Source: Maricaulaceae bacterium
GTDB lineage: Bacteria; Pseudomonadota; Alphaproteobacteria; Caulobacterales; Maricaulaceae
NCBI GenBank assembly: GCA_026126205.1
Contig: JAHCJP010000006.1
Coordinates: 62,001-126,000, forward strand
DNA: 64,000 bases
Direction: 5' to 3'
The stretch's first letter is position 1, and every line of letters begins with the position of its first letter. This document shows positions 35,630-45,898 of the stretch, in pieces. Both the position numbers and the translations under genes were made by a program. The notes beneath the pieces are model-generated. The model had not been told where the DNA came from and did no database searches. It saw only the letters and a list, made by a program, of their open reading frames with translations.

Positions 35630-38401
35630 CTACTCCTGCGCGCCGTCCGGCGCTTCGGCCTCGTCCCCGTCACCCTCGCCCGTCTCGGCGACGCGCACAA
35701 CCGAAACCACGTTCTCGCCCTCGTTGAGGCGGATCAGGCGCACGCCCTTGGTGGCCCGGCCGGCGATGCGCACGGTATCGACCGGGAAGCGAATCAACTG
35801 CCCGCCGTCGGTGACGGCCATCACCGTATCGCCTTCCTCGATCAGGAAGCAGGCCGCCAGCGGCTCGGCGAAGCGCTTGTCCTTGGTCCACACGCCCTGC
35901 CCGCCCCGGCTCTGCGGGAAGTACTCATAGGAAATGACGCGCTTGCCCATGCCGGACTCGACGACGTTGAGGAGTATCTGCTCGTGAGCGCGAAGCTCCA
36001 TGTAGCGGACCTCGGAAAGGGTGATTTCCTCGCCCTCTTCCTCGTCGCCGGCATCGATTTCGGCTTCAGCGGCGTCCAGTTCCTCATCGCCCTCATTGCG
36101 CATTTCCGCGCGGCGGCGTTTCAGATAGGCGCGCGTTTCTGCCCGGCTGATCTCGACATGATTGAGGACCGCCATGGAGATGACCTGGTCGCTCCGGCCC
36201 AGCTTCACCCCCCGCACGCCGATCGAATTGCGCCCCGCGAACACGCGCACATCGATGACCGGGAAGCGGATCGCCTTGCCGTTGGCGGTGGCCAGCAGCA
36301 CGTCGTCATTCTCGGTGCACAGGCTGACCCCGACGATGCGGTCGTCGCCCTCCAGCTTCATGGCGATCTTGCCGTTGCGGTTGACCTGCACGAAGTCCGA
36401 CAGCTTGTTGCGGCGCACGGTGCCGGCCGTGGTGGCGAACACCACGTCCAGCTTGTTCCATTCGCTTTCGTCCTCGGGCAGGGCCATCACCTGGGTGATG
36501 GTCTCGCCCTCGCCCAGCGGGAACAGGTTGACCAGCGCCTTGCCGCGCGTGTTCGGCGCCCCCTGCGGCAACCGCCAGGTCTTGGTCTTGTAGACCATGC
36601 CGCCGGAGGAGAAGAACAGCAGCGGCGCATGGGTGGAGGCCACGAACAGGGTGGCGACGAAATCCTCTTCCTTCATCGCCATGCCGGCGCGGCCCTTGCC
36701 GCCGCGGCGCTGGGCGCGATAGTCCGACAACGGCGTGCGCTTCACATAGCCGCCATGGGTGACGGTGACGACCATCTCCTCGCGCGCGATCAGGTCTTCG
36801 TCCTCGATCTCCAGCTCGACATCGAGGATCGCCGTGCGGCGCGGCACGCCGAACTTCTCCTTCACCTCGGCCAGCTCGTTACGGATGATCTCGATCACCC
36901 GCGGGCGCGATTTCAGAATGTCCAGCAGGTCGGCGATCTGGCCGGCCAGCCCCTTGGCCTCGTCGCCGATCTCGTCGCGGCCCAGCCCGGTCAGCCGGTT
37001 CAGGCGCAGGTCGAGGATCGCCCGGGCCTGCTCCTCGGTCAGGCGCAGGGTGTCATCGGCGGCGATGACCGAGCGCGGGTCGGCGACCAGCGCCACCAGC
37101 GGCGCCACGTCGGCGGCCGGCCAGTCGCGGCCCATCAGCGCCTCGCGCGCCGCCGCCGGGTTCGGCGCGGCGCGGATCAGCCGGATCACCTCGTCGATAT
37201 TGGCCACGGCCAGCGCCAGGCCGACCAGCACATGGGCGCGGTCGCGCGCCTTCATCAGGTCGTGCCGCGCGCGGCGGGCGACCACCTGTTCGCGGAAGCG
37301 CAGGAAGACGTCGATATAGCCGCGCAGGCCCATCTGCTGCGGCCGGCCGCCGACCAGGGACAGCATGTTGACGGCGAAGTTCTGTTGCAATGGCGACCAG
37401 CGGTAAAGCTGGTTCAGGATCACCTCGGCGTTGGCGTCGCGCTTCAGCTCGATCACCACGCGCATGCCGGAACGGTCGGATTCGTCGCGCAAGTCGGAAA
37501 TGCCCTCGACGCGCTTGTCCCGCACCAGTTCGGCGATCTTCTCGATCATCGAGGCCTTGTTCACCTGATACGGAATCTCGGTGATGACGATGGCCATGCG
37601 GTCCTTGCGGATCTCCTCGACGGTCGATTTGGCCCGCATGATCACAGAGCCGCGCCCGGTCATCAGCGCCGCGCGCGCGCCGGCGCGGCCGACGATTTCC
37701 GCCCCGGTGGGGAAATCCGGCGCCGGCACGATCTCCAGCAGGTCGAGGTCGGAGACTTCGGGATTGTCCAGCACCGTCAGGCAGGCGTCGATCACCTCGG
37801 CCAGGTTGTGCGGCGGAATGTTTGTGGCCATGCCGACGGCGATGCCGCCGCCGCCATTGACCAGCAGGTTCGGATAGCGCGCCGGCAGCACCACCGGTTC
37901 GCGTTCAGAGGCGTCATAGTTTTCCTGATAATCGACCGTGGCCTTGTCGATGTCGGCCAGCAGCGCCTCGGCCGGCTTGTCCATGCGGATTTCGGTGTAG
38001 CGCATGGCGGCCGGCGGATCGCCGTCGACCGAGCCGAAATTGCCCTGCCCGTCCAGCAGTTTCAGGCCCATCGAGAAGTCCTGGGCCATGCGCGCCAGCG
38101 CGTCATACACCGCCTGGTCGCCGTGCGGGTGGTATTTACCGATCACGTCGCCGACCACGCGGGCCGACTTCCGGTAGGGCTTGTCGTGGGTATAGCCCTG
38201 TTCGTGCATCGACCACAGGATGCGCCGGTGCACGGGTTTCAGGCCGTCGCGGGCGTCAGGGATGGCGCGGCTGACGATCACGCTCATCGCGTAATCGAGA
38301 TAGCTGCGCCGCATCTCCTGCTCGATGGCGACGGGGGCCACGCCCGTCTCGCGTTCCGGACCGTCCGGACCGCCGTTCTCGTCGTCGCGCGCGTCGCTCA
38401 A
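35630..38401 (-). CDS. gyrA: DNA gyrase subunit A
   Basis: 923 residues. It is the breakage-reunion subunit of the type II topoisomerase that supercoils DNA. The catalytic Tyr is at about 135 ([10 protein letters not shown]). The quinolone-determining region reads [17 protein letters not shown]: the position of E. coli Ser83 is Gln96 here, while Asp87 is kept as Asp100. The C-terminal pinwheel has the GyrA box QRRGGKGR. An acidic insertion rich in Glu and Asp (about 800-825) and an acidic tail are present. The start is probably TTG at 38401 with GGAGAA about 7 nt upstream; a longer in-frame reading lacks a good site. Confidence 0.97.
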   Translation of the reverse strand: MSDARDDENGGPDGPERETGVAPVAIEQEMRRSYLDYAMSVIVSRAIPDARDGLKPVHRRILWSMHEQGYTHDKPYRKSARVVGDVIGKYHPHGDQAVYDALARMAQDFSMGLKLLDGQGNFGSVDGDPPAAMRYTEIRMDKPAEALLADIDKATVDYQENYDASEREPVVLPARYPNLLVNGGGGIAVGMATNIPPHNLAEVIDACLTVLDNPEVSDLDLLEIVPAPDFPTGAEIVGRAGARAALMTGRGSVIMRAKSTVEEIRKDRMAIVITEIPYQVNKASMIEKIAELVRDKRVEGISDLRDESDRSGMRVVIELKRDANAEVILNQLYRWSPLQQNFAVNMLSLVGGRPQQMGLRGYIDVFLRFREQVVARRARHDLMKARDRAHVLVGLALAVANIDEVIRLIRAAPNPAAAREALMGRDWPAADVAPLVALVADPRSVIAADDTLRLTEEQARAILDLRLNRLTGLGRDEIGDEAKGLAGQIADLLDILKSRPRVIEIIRNELAEVKEKFGVPRRTAILDVELEIEDEDLIAREEMVVTVTHGGYVKRTPLSDYRAQRRGGKGRAGMAMKEEDFVATLFVASTHAPLLFFSSGGMVYKTKTWRLPQGAPNTRGKALVNLFPLGEGETITQVMALPEDESEWNKLDVVFATTAGTVRRNKLSDFVQVNRNGKIAMKLEGDDRIVGVSLCTENDDVLLATANGKAIRFPVIDVRVFAGRNSIGVRGVKLGRSDQVISMAVLNHVEISRAETRAYLKRRRAEMRNEGDEELDAAEAEIDAGDEEEGEEITLSEVRYMELRAHEQILLNVVESGMGKRVISYEYFPQSRGGQGVWTKDKRFAEPLAACFLIEEGDTVMAVTDGGQLIRFPVDTVRIAGRATKGVRLIRLNEGENVVSVVRVAETGEGDGDEAEAPDGAQE

Positions 38402-38584
38402 AAGAAGGTTCTCCCGAAGGCGTCTGGCCGATGGCGGATGGCGCGGGGCGCGCTCCGCGAAATGGAAAACGCGCCTGAAAAATTCTCGCGCGCACACGCG
38501 CGTGAATCAGGCGGCTGAATGCTGCGTTTCTTCTAGCAAGCGAGGGCGGCGCGGGCAAACGCGCAGGACGGCTGACGAGCCTGC

Positions 38585-39376
38585 TTATTCACCGAAAACC
38601 GCACCCGCCAGCGCCAGCGCCCGCCGGGCGATCTCCACCCGCAGCCGCGTCTGCGCGGCGGGTTCGGGCATGTCGATATTCAGGGCGACAATCCACGCCT
38701 CTCCGTCGCGCTCCGCCCAGCCGGCGAACCAGCCAACATCCGGATCGCCGCCGAAGCGCCAGCCGGTCTTGCCGCGCAGGGTCCAGCCCTCGCCCTCCTC
38801 CACCACCATCATGGCGATGACCGTTTCCATCACCTCTGCATCGAAGGGCAGATCGCGGGCGTGAAGCCGGGCGAGGAATCCGGCCTGTTCACGGGCGGAA
38901 ATTTCCAGCGGGCCTTCCAGCCAGAAACGGTCGATGTCATCCTCGCCGCCGGCGCCGCCGTTTCCGTAATCCAGCCGCGCCATCCATTCCGCCATGCGGT
39001 CATGGCCCACGCGCCGCGCCCATTCCTGATAGGCCCATACGGTGGAGCGCGCGAAGGCCTGGCGCAGGGTCTGGTCCTGGTTCCAGATCTCAAAGCGGCG
39101 GGGCTCGCCGTCCCAGACCAGCATTTCGGCGTCCGGGTCCGCCGCCACGCCGGTCTGCAGAATGATCAGGCTGTTGGGAATCTTGAAGGTCGAGGCCGGG
39201 ATGAAGCGTTCATCCAGGCGCGCGCCGCCGCCGGTCCATTCGCGCCCGTCAGAGACGCGGTGCACGATCACGGCGCCGGTTACGCCGGCGTCGCGCAACA
39301 GCGCGTCAAGCTCCTGCGCATGGGCGGCGGACATCAGGGACAGACCGGAAATAACGGCGGCAAAGACGAGGCGCAT
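38585..39376 (-). CDS. Class D (OXA-type) beta-lactamase
   Basis: 263 residues with a signal peptide (about 1-20, ending AHAQ), so periplasmic. All class D motifs are visible: STFK at 62-65 (nucleophile Ser62, carboxylatable Lys65), STV at 111-113, YGN at 137-139 and KTG at 203-205, with FWLEGPLEIS holding the Trp that supports the carbamylated Lys. It is likely an active serine beta-lactamase or a close sensor homologue; its spectrum cannot be read. GGGAG lies 9 nt before the ATG at 39376. No mobile element is near, so it looks chromosomal and resident. Confidence 0.9.
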   Translation of the reverse strand: MRLVFAAVISGLSLMSAAHAQELDALLRDAGVTGAVIVHRVSDGREWTGGGARLDERFIPASTFKIPNSLIILQTGVAADPDAEMLVWDGEPRRFEIWNQDQTLRQAFARSTVWAYQEWARRVGHDRMAEWMARLDYGNGGAGGEDDIDRFWLEGPLEISAREQAGFLARLHARDLPFDAEVMETVIAMMVVEEGEGWTLRGKTGWRFGGDPDVGWFAGWAERDGEAWIVALNIDMPEPAAQTRLRVEIARRALALAGAVFGE

Positions 39377-39452
39377 GGATGAAAACTCCCCGTTCGGCCC
39401 CCGCCCCCGCCGCGTCATCAACCGGGTGAAAACGGCGAAACTCCGGCGGCGC

Positions 39453-39923
39453 CTAGAACGGAATCTCGTCGTCCATGTCGTCGTTGCGGAAATCCTCTTT
39501 CTGGCCCGACACGCGTTCGCGCCCGCCAGAGCGGTCCTCGGCGCTGTCATAGCCGCCGCCCTCGCCGCCGCCGCGGCCGTCGAGCATCTGCAATTCGCCG
39601 CGAAAGCGCTGCAGCACGACCTCGGTGGTGTATTTGTCCTGGCCGGACTGATCCTGCCATTTGCGGGTCTGCAACTGACCCTCGATATACACCTTGGCGC
39701 CCTTTTTCAGATAGTTCTCACACACCTTCACCAGGTTCTCGTTGAAGATCACCACATTGTGCCATTCGGTGCGTTCGCGCCGTTCGCCGCTGCCCTTGTC
39801 GCGCCATTGTTCGGACGTGGCGATGCGCAGATTGCACACCGGATCGCCGCTGTTCAGCTTTCGGATTTCCGGGTCTCGCCCCAGATTGCCGATCAAAATC
39901 ACCTTGTTGACGCTGCCCGCCAT
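39453..39923 (-). CDS. ssb: Single-stranded DNA-binding protein
   Basis: 156 residues. The OB fold is about 1-110 ([17 protein letters not shown], then [19 protein letters not shown]), followed by a Gly/Arg-rich linker and the conserved acidic tip DMDDEIPF that binds partner proteins. It is divergent from uvrA; the 143-bp gap holds a LexA box and two overlapping promoters. Confidence 0.97.
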   Translation of the reverse strand: MAGSVNKVILIGNLGRDPEIRKLNSGDPVCNLRIATSEQWRDKGSGERRERTEWHNVVIFNENLVKVCENYLKKGAKVYIEGQLQTRKWQDQSGQDKYTTEVVLQRFRGELQMLDGRGGGEGGGYDSAEDRSGGRERVSGQKEDFRNDDMDDEIPF

Positions 39924-39975
39924 GGCCCCATCGCCTCCCAGTCGCTATCTATCGTTCCAACACTGGACGGACGGC

Positions 39976-40005
39976 ATTTTGTTCACATAATGTTCCGACC
40001 GTCAA
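39976..40005 (-). promoter_or_regulatory. Candidate sigma-70 promoter of ssb
   Basis: On the minus strand TTGACG (40005-40000) and CAAAAT (39981-39976) are separated by 18 bp. It overlaps the LexA box and lies about 53 nt before the ssb start codon. Confidence 0.5.
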
Positions 40006-40007
40006 AT
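39979..40007 (+). promoter_or_regulatory. Candidate sigma-70 promoter of uvrA
   Basis: TTGTTC (39979-39984) and TCAAAT (40002-40007) are separated by 17 bp, about 60 nt before the uvrA ATG. Its -35 element lies within the LexA box, so LexA would block it. Confidence 0.5.
39981..39995. promoter_or_regulatory. LexA (SOS) box between ssb and uvrA
   Basis: GTTCACATAATGTTC is an exact match to the alphaproteobacterial SOS consensus, a direct repeat of GTTC with a 7-base spacer. It sits between the divergent ssb and uvrA genes, both classic SOS genes, and overlaps candidate promoters for each. Confidence 0.88.
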
Positions 40008-40066
40008 CGCCCGTTTCGAGTCGCGGGGCAGTTAGAGCGCAGCCCCGTAACGGAGTCCATGCCCGC

Positions 40067-43000
40067 ATGTCCGATCCGCTGAAGTTCATCCGCGTGCGCG
40101 GCGCGCGCGAACACAATCTGAAAGACGTTTCGGTCGATCTGCCGCGCGACAGCCTGATCGTGTTCACGGGCCTGTCCGGCTCGGGCAAGTCGTCGCTGGC
40201 GTTCGACACCATCTACGCCGAGGGCCAGCGCCGCTATGTCGAAAGCCTGTCGGCCTACGCCCGCCAGTTCCTGGAGCTGATGGCGAAGCCGGACGTGGAT
40301 TCCATCGAGGGATTGTCGCCCGCCATCTCCATCGAACAGAAAACCACCTCCAAGAACCCGCGCTCCACCGTCGCCACGGTGACCGAGATCTATGACTATA
40401 TGCGCCTGCTGTGGGCGCGCGTCGGCGTGCCCTACTCTCCCGCCACCGGCCTGCCGATCGAAAGCCAGACCGTCAGCCAGATGGTCGACCGGCTGATGGA
40501 GCTGCCGGAGGGGACGCGGCTCTACCTGCTGGCCCCGGTGGTGCGCGGCCGCAAGGGCGAATACCGCAAGGACTTCGCCGCCTGGCTGAAGGCCGGCTTC
40601 CAGCGCGTGAAGGTGAACGGCGAGTTCCACCCGCTGGAGGACGCGCCGGAGCTGGACAAGAAGTTCAAGCACGACATCGACGTGGTGGTGGACCGGGTGG
40701 TGATCCGCGGCGGCATGGCCCAGCGGCTGGCGGAATCGCTGGAGACGGCGCTGAAACTGGCCGACGGCCTGGCGGTGGCCGAATTCGCCGACGCCGTGAT
40801 CCCCGGCGCCGCCCCGCCTCCGGCCCTCTCCGGAGGAGCGGAGGAAACGGCCGGCGTGCGCGAGGCCTCGGCCGCCTATCTTTCGCGCTCCGCCGCCGGG
40901 GGCGAGGCCGGGCGGGGCGCGGACGGGTTCCAGAAGGGCGGCCGCATCACCTTTTCGGAAAAATTCGCCTGTCCCGTCTCCGGCTTCACCATCGCCGAGA
41001 TCGAGCCGCGGCTGTTCTCGTTCAACAATCCGCACGGCGCCTGCCCGGCCTGCGACGGGCTGGGCCAGAGCCTGAAATTCGACGAAGGCCTGATCGTTCC
41101 CGAACACGGCAGGAGCCTGACCGACGGCGCCGTGGCGCCGTGGAACCGCGCCACCTCGCGGCTCTACCAGCAGACGCTGCAGGCGCTGGCCGATCATTTC
41201 GGCGCCTCGATGTTCGAGGCCTGGCGCGACCTGCCCGAAGAATTCCGGCAAAAGGTTCTCTACGGGACCGACGAGCCGGTGCGCTTCATCTATGAAGACG
41301 GGGCGCGCAAGTTCGAGACGAAGAAAAGCTTCGAGGGCGTGATCCCGAATCTGGAGCGCCGCTGGCGCGAGACCGATTCAAGCTGGGTGCGCGACGACCT
41401 GTCCCGCTTCCAGTCCGCCCAGCCCTGCGAGACCTGCGGCGGCCGGCGGCTGAAGCCCGAGGCGCTGGCGGTGAAGATCGCCGGGCGCGACATTTCCGAG
41501 GCCAGCGAGCTGTCGATCAAGGCCGCCAATGACTGGTTCGCGGAGATCGAGACAGGCTTCACCCCCAAACAGCGCGCCATCGCCGAACGCATCCTGAAAG
41601 AGATCCGCGAGCGGCTGAAATTCCTCGCCGATGTCGGGCTGGAATACCTCACCCTCAACCGCGCATCGGGCACGCTGTCGGGCGGCGAGAGCCAGCGCAT
41701 TCGGCTGGCCAGCCAGATCGGATCGGGCCTGACCGGCGTTCTCTATGTGCTGGACGAGCCGTCCATCGGCCTGCACCAGCGCGACAATTCCCGCCTTCTG
41801 GACAGCCTGCGCGGCCTGCGCGATCTCGGCAACACCGTCATCGTCGTCGAGCATGACGAGGAAGCCATCGAGACCGCCGACTATGTGGTCGATCTCGGCC
41901 CCGCCGCCGGCGTGCATGGCGGACGCGTGGTGGCCGAAGGCCCGCCGGAGAAGATCAAGGCTTCCGCCGACAGCCTGACCGGCCAGTATCTGTCCGGCCG
42001 GCGGATGATCGCCCTGCCCCCGGCCCGCCGCGCGCAGAAGCCCGGCCGTTCGGTGATCGTGCGCGGCGCGCGCGGCAATAATCTGAAGGGCGTCGACGCG
42101 GATTTCCCGCTCGGTCTGTTCGTCTGCGTCACCGGCGTGTCCGGCGGCGGCAAGTCGACCCTGACCATCGAAACGCTCTACAAGGCCGCGGCGCGGCGCC
42201 TGAACGGCGCCCAGACCCTGCCCGCCGCCCATGACGCGGTGGAGGGGCTGGAGCATCTCGACAAGATCATCGACATCGACCAGAGCCCCATCGGCCGCAC
42301 GCCGCGGTCCAACCCCGCCACCTATACCGGCGCCTTCACCCCGATCCGCGACTGGTTCGCCGGCCTGCCCGAAAGCCAGGCGCGCGGCTATCGCCCCGGC
42401 CGCTTCAGCTTCAACGTGAAGGGCGGGCGCTGCGAGGCCTGCCAGGGCGACGGCGTGGTGAAGATCGAGATGCACTTCCTGCCCGACGTCTACGTCCCCT
42501 GCGACGTCTGCCACGGCAAGCGCTTCAACCGCGAGACGCTGGAGGTGACCTTCAAGGGCAAGTCGATCGCCGACGTGCTGGCGATGACAGTCGAGGAAGG
42601 GGCGCAGTTCTTCAAGGCCGTGCCGTCGATCCGCGACAAGCTGACGACGCTGGAGCGCGTCGGCCTCGGCTATATCCAGATCGGCCAGCCGGCGACCCAG
42701 CTTTCCGGCGGCGAGGCCCAGCGCGTGAAACTGTCCAAGGAGCTGTCGAAACGCGCCACGGGCAAGACGCTCTACATCCTCGACGAGCCGACCACCGGCC
42801 TGCATTTCGCCGATGTCGAAAAACTGCTGGAGGTGCTGCACGAGCTGACCGGACAAGGCAACACCGTGGTGGTGATCGAGCACAATCTCGACGTCATCAA
42901 GACCGCCGACTGGATCATCGACCTCGGCCCGGAAGGCGGAGACGGCGGCGGCGAGATCGTGGCCGCCGGAACGCCCGAGGACGTGGCGAAAAACGCAAAA

Positions 43001-43078
43001 AGCTGGACCGGCCGCTATCTCAAGCCGGTTCTGGAGCGTGACCGGGCCCGCGCCCAGACGCGGAAGAAGGCGGGTTAA
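40067..43078 (+). CDS. uvrA: Excinuclease ABC subunit A
   Basis: 1,003 residues. It is the damage-recognition ATPase of nucleotide excision repair. Two ABC modules are visible: Walker [11 protein letters not shown] and [10 protein letters not shown], and signatures [13 protein letters not shown] and [13 protein letters not shown]. The C-terminal zinc module ([16 protein letters not shown]) is complete; the N-terminal one reads CPVSGFT where E. coli has CPICGYS, losing one Cys ligand. A Gly/Ala-rich insertion follows at about residues 245-290 ([20 protein letters not shown]). The LexA box upstream indicates SOS induction. Its 3' end overlaps the convergent membrane-protein gene by 59 nt. Confidence 0.98.
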   Translation: MSDPLKFIRVRGAREHNLKDVSVDLPRDSLIVFTGLSGSGKSSLAFDTIYAEGQRRYVESLSAYARQFLELMAKPDVDSIEGLSPAISIEQKTTSKNPRSTVATVTEIYDYMRLLWARVGVPYSPATGLPIESQTVSQMVDRLMELPEGTRLYLLAPVVRGRKGEYRKDFAAWLKAGFQRVKVNGEFHPLEDAPELDKKFKHDIDVVVDRVVIRGGMAQRLAESLETALKLADGLAVAEFADAVIPGAAPPPALSGGAEETAGVREASAAYLSRSAAGGEAGRGADGFQKGGRITFSEKFACPVSGFTIAEIEPRLFSFNNPHGACPACDGLGQSLKFDEGLIVPEHGRSLTDGAVAPWNRATSRLYQQTLQALADHFGASMFEAWRDLPEEFRQKVLYGTDEPVRFIYEDGARKFETKKSFEGVIPNLERRWRETDSSWVRDDLSRFQSAQPCETCGGRRLKPEALAVKIAGRDISEASELSIKAANDWFAEIETGFTPKQRAIAERILKEIRERLKFLADVGLEYLTLNRASGTLSGGESQRIRLASQIGSGLTGVLYVLDEPSIGLHQRDNSRLLDSLRGLRDLGNTVIVVEHDEEAIETADYVVDLGPAAGVHGGRVVAEGPPEKIKASADSLTGQYLSGRRMIALPPARRAQKPGRSVIVRGARGNNLKGVDADFPLGLFVCVTGVSGGGKSTLTIETLYKAAARRLNGAQTLPAAHDAVEGLEHLDKIIDIDQSPIGRTPRSNPATYTGAFTPIRDWFAGLPESQARGYRPGRFSFNVKGGRCEACQGDGVVKIEMHFLPDVYVPCDVCHGKRFNRETLEVTFKGKSIADVLAMTVEEGAQFFKAVPSIRDKLTTLERVGLGYIQIGQPATQLSGGEAQRVKLSKELSKRATGKTLYILDEPTTGLHFADVEKLLEVLHELTGQGNTVVVIEHNLDVIKTADWIIDLGPEGGDGGGEIVAAGTPEDVAKNAKSWTGRYLKPVLERDRARAQTRKKAG

Positions 43079-43892
43079 CGGGCTCCGCGTCCGCCCCTTC
43101 GCTTTCGGCGGCATGGATCGCCAGCGCCGCCTCCGCCGCGATGCCGCGCAGCATGCCGAATATCAGCACCACAAACGCCAGCGTAAAAGCCATGCTCACC
43201 CATAACGGCGGCGGTCCAGCGGGTAGCTCTGCCGTTACTGCGACGAATTGAGCAGCCCACATGAGAAGCAAGGGCGGATAACACGCGAGGGCAAGCTTAA
43301 AACGGAATGGGCGAGTTGCTCGCCACAGATCAAATCCGGGCATGCGTTGTTGGATCAGGGTCGATGGTCCCGCAGCAATGAACCGACCCAGCCCGTAAGC
43401 ATATGCGACACTCACCACGGTTGCCAGGAACGGGGCGAAACCATGTCCCAATAGATCCTGGACGCCTGTCGGGATAAGCAACAGCCCAAGGACAAAAAAC
43501 ACAGGAACCGCGAACAGCACTCCTGCGCCATGCCCGATAAATAACATTACATAAGCGCCCAGAAACCGTCTCTCGGAGCGCCCCACGCGATAGGCAACGC
43601 CCCTTGGAACATCCTGCCCAGTCAAAGCTTTCTGCCAAGCAGCATCACTAAGCCATAGCCATGTGAAAAATGCGGCGACCAGCGCCAAAGAGACAATTGT
43701 TTCTGCGGCGCTGTCCTGCCCCGTGCTGATAAGCATCCAGGCTTGGCCGAACCCGAGGATCAAAATGATCGCCAGGGCGTCGCAAATCATTAGCCGCATC
43801 GCTTCCCCGGGGCGTCGTAACCACAGCCGGAAAAAGCGCATGAGCGCGCCTGAAACCGTAAAACGTTCGGGGACGTCAAAAGGTTCTGGCAT
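43020..43892 (-). CDS. Multi-pass membrane protein, tandem paralog 1 of 5
   Basis: 290 residues with about six hydrophobic segments; no named family recognised. It shares with its four neighbours a loop near position 90-110 ([18 protein letters not shown], compare FRFGxDExRL) and a second motif before the fourth membrane segment ([20 protein letters not shown], compare SPAxALTIxDRxFRxxEAW). It is the most diverged copy. The central part (about 43230-43890) is visibly less GC-rich than the rest of the window. The hydrophilic tail overlaps the end of uvrA by 59 nt. Confidence 0.7.
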   Translation of the reverse strand: MPEPFDVPERFTVSGALMRFFRLWLRRPGEAMRLMICDALAIILILGFGQAWMLISTGQDSAAETIVSLALVAAFFTWLWLSDAAWQKALTGQDVPRGVAYRVGRSERRFLGAYVMLFIGHGAGVLFAVPVFFVLGLLLIPTGVQDLLGHGFAPFLATVVSVAYAYGLGRFIAAGPSTLIQQRMPGFDLWRATRPFRFKLALACYPPLLLMWAAQFVAVTAELPAGPPPLWVSMAFTLAFVVLIFGMLRGIAAEAALAIHAAESEGADAEPVNPPSSASGRGPGHAPEPA

Positions 43893-44000
43893 GAACCCAG
43901 CTTAGGCGTTGCACCGATGGCGCCGCAACTTCTCCGTGGTGTTTTGGCCTTCCCAGGCTAGTTGGGATGGCTCGCCCGCTTTTGGAACGACAATTCCCAA

Positions 44001-44951
44001 TCACGCGTTCTCTGGCGCGAAGGGCTGGGGCGGCGGCGCGGTCAGCGCCGCGAAGCCGGCGGTCTTGACGGCGACATAGGCGACCGGACCCAGCAGCAGG
44101 GCGCGCGACACCACCTCGAACACCGCCAGCGCCATGGCGTGGCCGATGGCCGCCGGATCGGCGAAATTGACCGGGGCGGCGGCGAGGCTGAAAGCCTCCG
44201 CAAAGGCCGGGAAATCCTCAAAGCGGCCGGCGCGCAGGGCGCCAAACACCTCGATGATACGCGCCGCGTCCACCGCCAGGGCCGCCGCCAGCAACACGAT
44301 GAACAACACCAGGTAGGCCGCGACCATGCCCCAGCCGACGCGGCGCGTGGCGCCCCACGCCTCGAAAAAGCGGAACTTGCGATCCCGGATGGTCAGCGCT
44401 GAGGCCGGCGACAGGCGCGCATAGAAATACAAGCCAGCGAGCAGCATGACGCCATAGACCACGAACATTGCGATCATCATCGCCGCTGGCGCGCCGTCCC
44501 CGGAGATCATCATCAGCGGGATCACGGCCGCCATCGCCAGCATCATCAGACCGAACGCGGCGACAAAGAACAACGCGAAGAACACCAGCCAGACCAGCGC
44601 CAGCCGGCCTTCGTCCGTCCACAGGCGGAACGGCAGGCCCGCCGCCGTCTCGCCGCGCGTCATCAGCCGCAGCACCGCCCCGGCCAGAACCAGTTCGAAC
44701 AGGATGATGGCCAGGAAAAACAGCCCCCCTGCGGCGAAAATCTCCGCCGGTTCCGGCATCGGGGTCTTGCCGGTCGCTTCGGCGGCTTCTCCGGCCAGGC
44801 GAATGGCGTTGGTCTCGCCCAGCCATGCGGCCAGCAGCACCGCGCCCGACGCCAGCCCCACGACCCACAATGTCGAGACCGGCCGCCGGAACAGTACGAC
44901 CAGGAAATAGAACGCCGCGGCGATGATGTTGAATCCTGGCCGTTCCGCCAT
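44001..44951 (-). CDS. Multi-pass membrane protein, tandem paralog 2 of 5
   Basis: 316 residues with about six membrane segments. The shared loop reads LRLMTRGETAAGLPFRLWTD, followed by EGRLALVW, and the second shared motif is ARLSPASALTIRDRKFRF, followed by FEAWGATRR. The first 20 residues (PGFNIIAAAFYFLVVLFRRP) resemble the N-terminus of paralog 4. No enzymatic motif or transporter signature is visible. Starts 15 nt downstream of paralog 3. Confidence 0.75.
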   Translation of the reverse strand: MAERPGFNIIAAAFYFLVVLFRRPVSTLWVVGLASGAVLLAAWLGETNAIRLAGEAAEATGKTPMPEPAEIFAAGGLFFLAIILFELVLAGAVLRLMTRGETAAGLPFRLWTDEGRLALVWLVFFALFFVAAFGLMMLAMAAVIPLMMISGDGAPAAMMIAMFVVYGVMLLAGLYFYARLSPASALTIRDRKFRFFEAWGATRRVGWGMVAAYLVLFIVLLAAALAVDAARIIEVFGALRAGRFEDFPAFAEAFSLAAAPVNFADPAAIGHAMALAVFEVVSRALLLGPVAYVAVKTAGFAALTAPPPQPFAPENA

Positions 44952-44966
44952 CGCCGCCCCTCCCCC

Positions 44967-45821
44967 TTATTCTCCGGCCAGCCCCTGCCCCGCTTCGTCG
45001 ATGGCGATGGCGGCCTTCGACGCCACCCCGCGCATCAGCGCCGCCGATATGATGGCGCCGGCCTGCTGAAACAGGAAGGGCAGAACCAGCGCCGCCCAGC
45101 CGGCCTCGGCGAAACGGGCCTGCAGGTTCGCGCCGCCGCCGGTCATCATCGACAGGCTCATGGCGAGCATGCCCAGCACCAGGCTGGCCAGCACGGCGAG
45201 GAAGAAACCCCCGAACAGCGGCCAGAACAGGCCCCTGGTTCCTTTCCACGCCTCGGCGACGCGAAAGGCGCGCAGCCGCAGTGACAGCGCCATCGCCGGC
45301 GACAGCCGCACCGACAGCCAGATCAGGCCGGCCAGCATCACCGCCCCGGCCAGGGTGGCCAGGAACCCTCCGGCCAGAGACGCCGGCAGCACCAGCACCA
45401 GCGTCATCCCGATATAAGCCGCGCACAGCACGCCGAACACCGCCAGCGCCGACAGGGCCAGCGCCACCTCGTCCGGTCCGAAACGGAAGGGCAGCAGCCC
45501 GCCAGTCTCGCCGCGCGTGAACAGGCGCAGCCAGGCCGCCTCGATGAACAGCCGCATGATAATGCCGATCACGAACACCGGCCAGGCCGCGGCGATGAAA
45601 GCGCCGGCGGCGGCGGTCACGGCCTCGGCGGCGGGCTCATCGACCGACACCGCCCCCGTAAAGGCGGCGTAGGCCGCCCCCGCCATGGCGTAGAACATCA
45701 CCGTCAGCGCGAAAGCGGCGAGGCTGTCGATCACGGCGAGACGCACGAAAGCGCCCGTCCGCGCCCGGAACACCGTCCAGGCGAACGCAAGGCCGTCGAT
45801 AGAAGTGAAATTCACGCGCAT
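44967..45821 (-). CDS. Multi-pass membrane protein, tandem paralog 3 of 5
   Basis: 284 residues with about six membrane segments. The shared loop is LRLFTRGETGGLLPFRFG, then PDEVALAL; the second motif is VRLSPAMALSLRLRAFRV, then AEAWKGTRG. I start it at the ATG giving MRVNFTSIDGLAFAW; the open frame extends further upstream but with Arg/Gly-rich sequence that cannot be membrane protein. The C-terminus keeps ALMRGVASKAAIAIDEA, similar to the ending of paralog 1 ([17 protein letters not shown]). Confidence 0.75.
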   Translation of the reverse strand: MRVNFTSIDGLAFAWTVFRARTGAFVRLAVIDSLAAFALTVMFYAMAGAAYAAFTGAVSVDEPAAEAVTAAAGAFIAAAWPVFVIGIIMRLFIEAAWLRLFTRGETGGLLPFRFGPDEVALALSALAVFGVLCAAYIGMTLVLVLPASLAGGFLATLAGAVMLAGLIWLSVRLSPAMALSLRLRAFRVAEAWKGTRGLFWPLFGGFFLAVLASLVLGMLAMSLSMMTGGGANLQARFAEAGWAALVLPFLFQQAGAIISAALMRGVASKAAIAIDEAGQGLAGE

Positions 45822-45898
45822 GCCGCCGATCCGCCGCTGACTGGCCGGCGCGGCGGCGCCCCGGACGAGCGCTGCCGGCCAGTTTCCAAGTCCGCAAC

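Noticed and set aside
35984..38518. Very long open frame on the plus strand opposite gyrA
   Set aside because: It is antisense to a clear gyrA, is rich in His, Gln, Asp and Arg, and shows no family pattern. Such shadows are expected in high-GC DNA.
41378..43114. Long minus-strand open frame opposite uvrA
   Set aside because: Composition is that of an antisense shadow; uvrA is certain on the plus strand.
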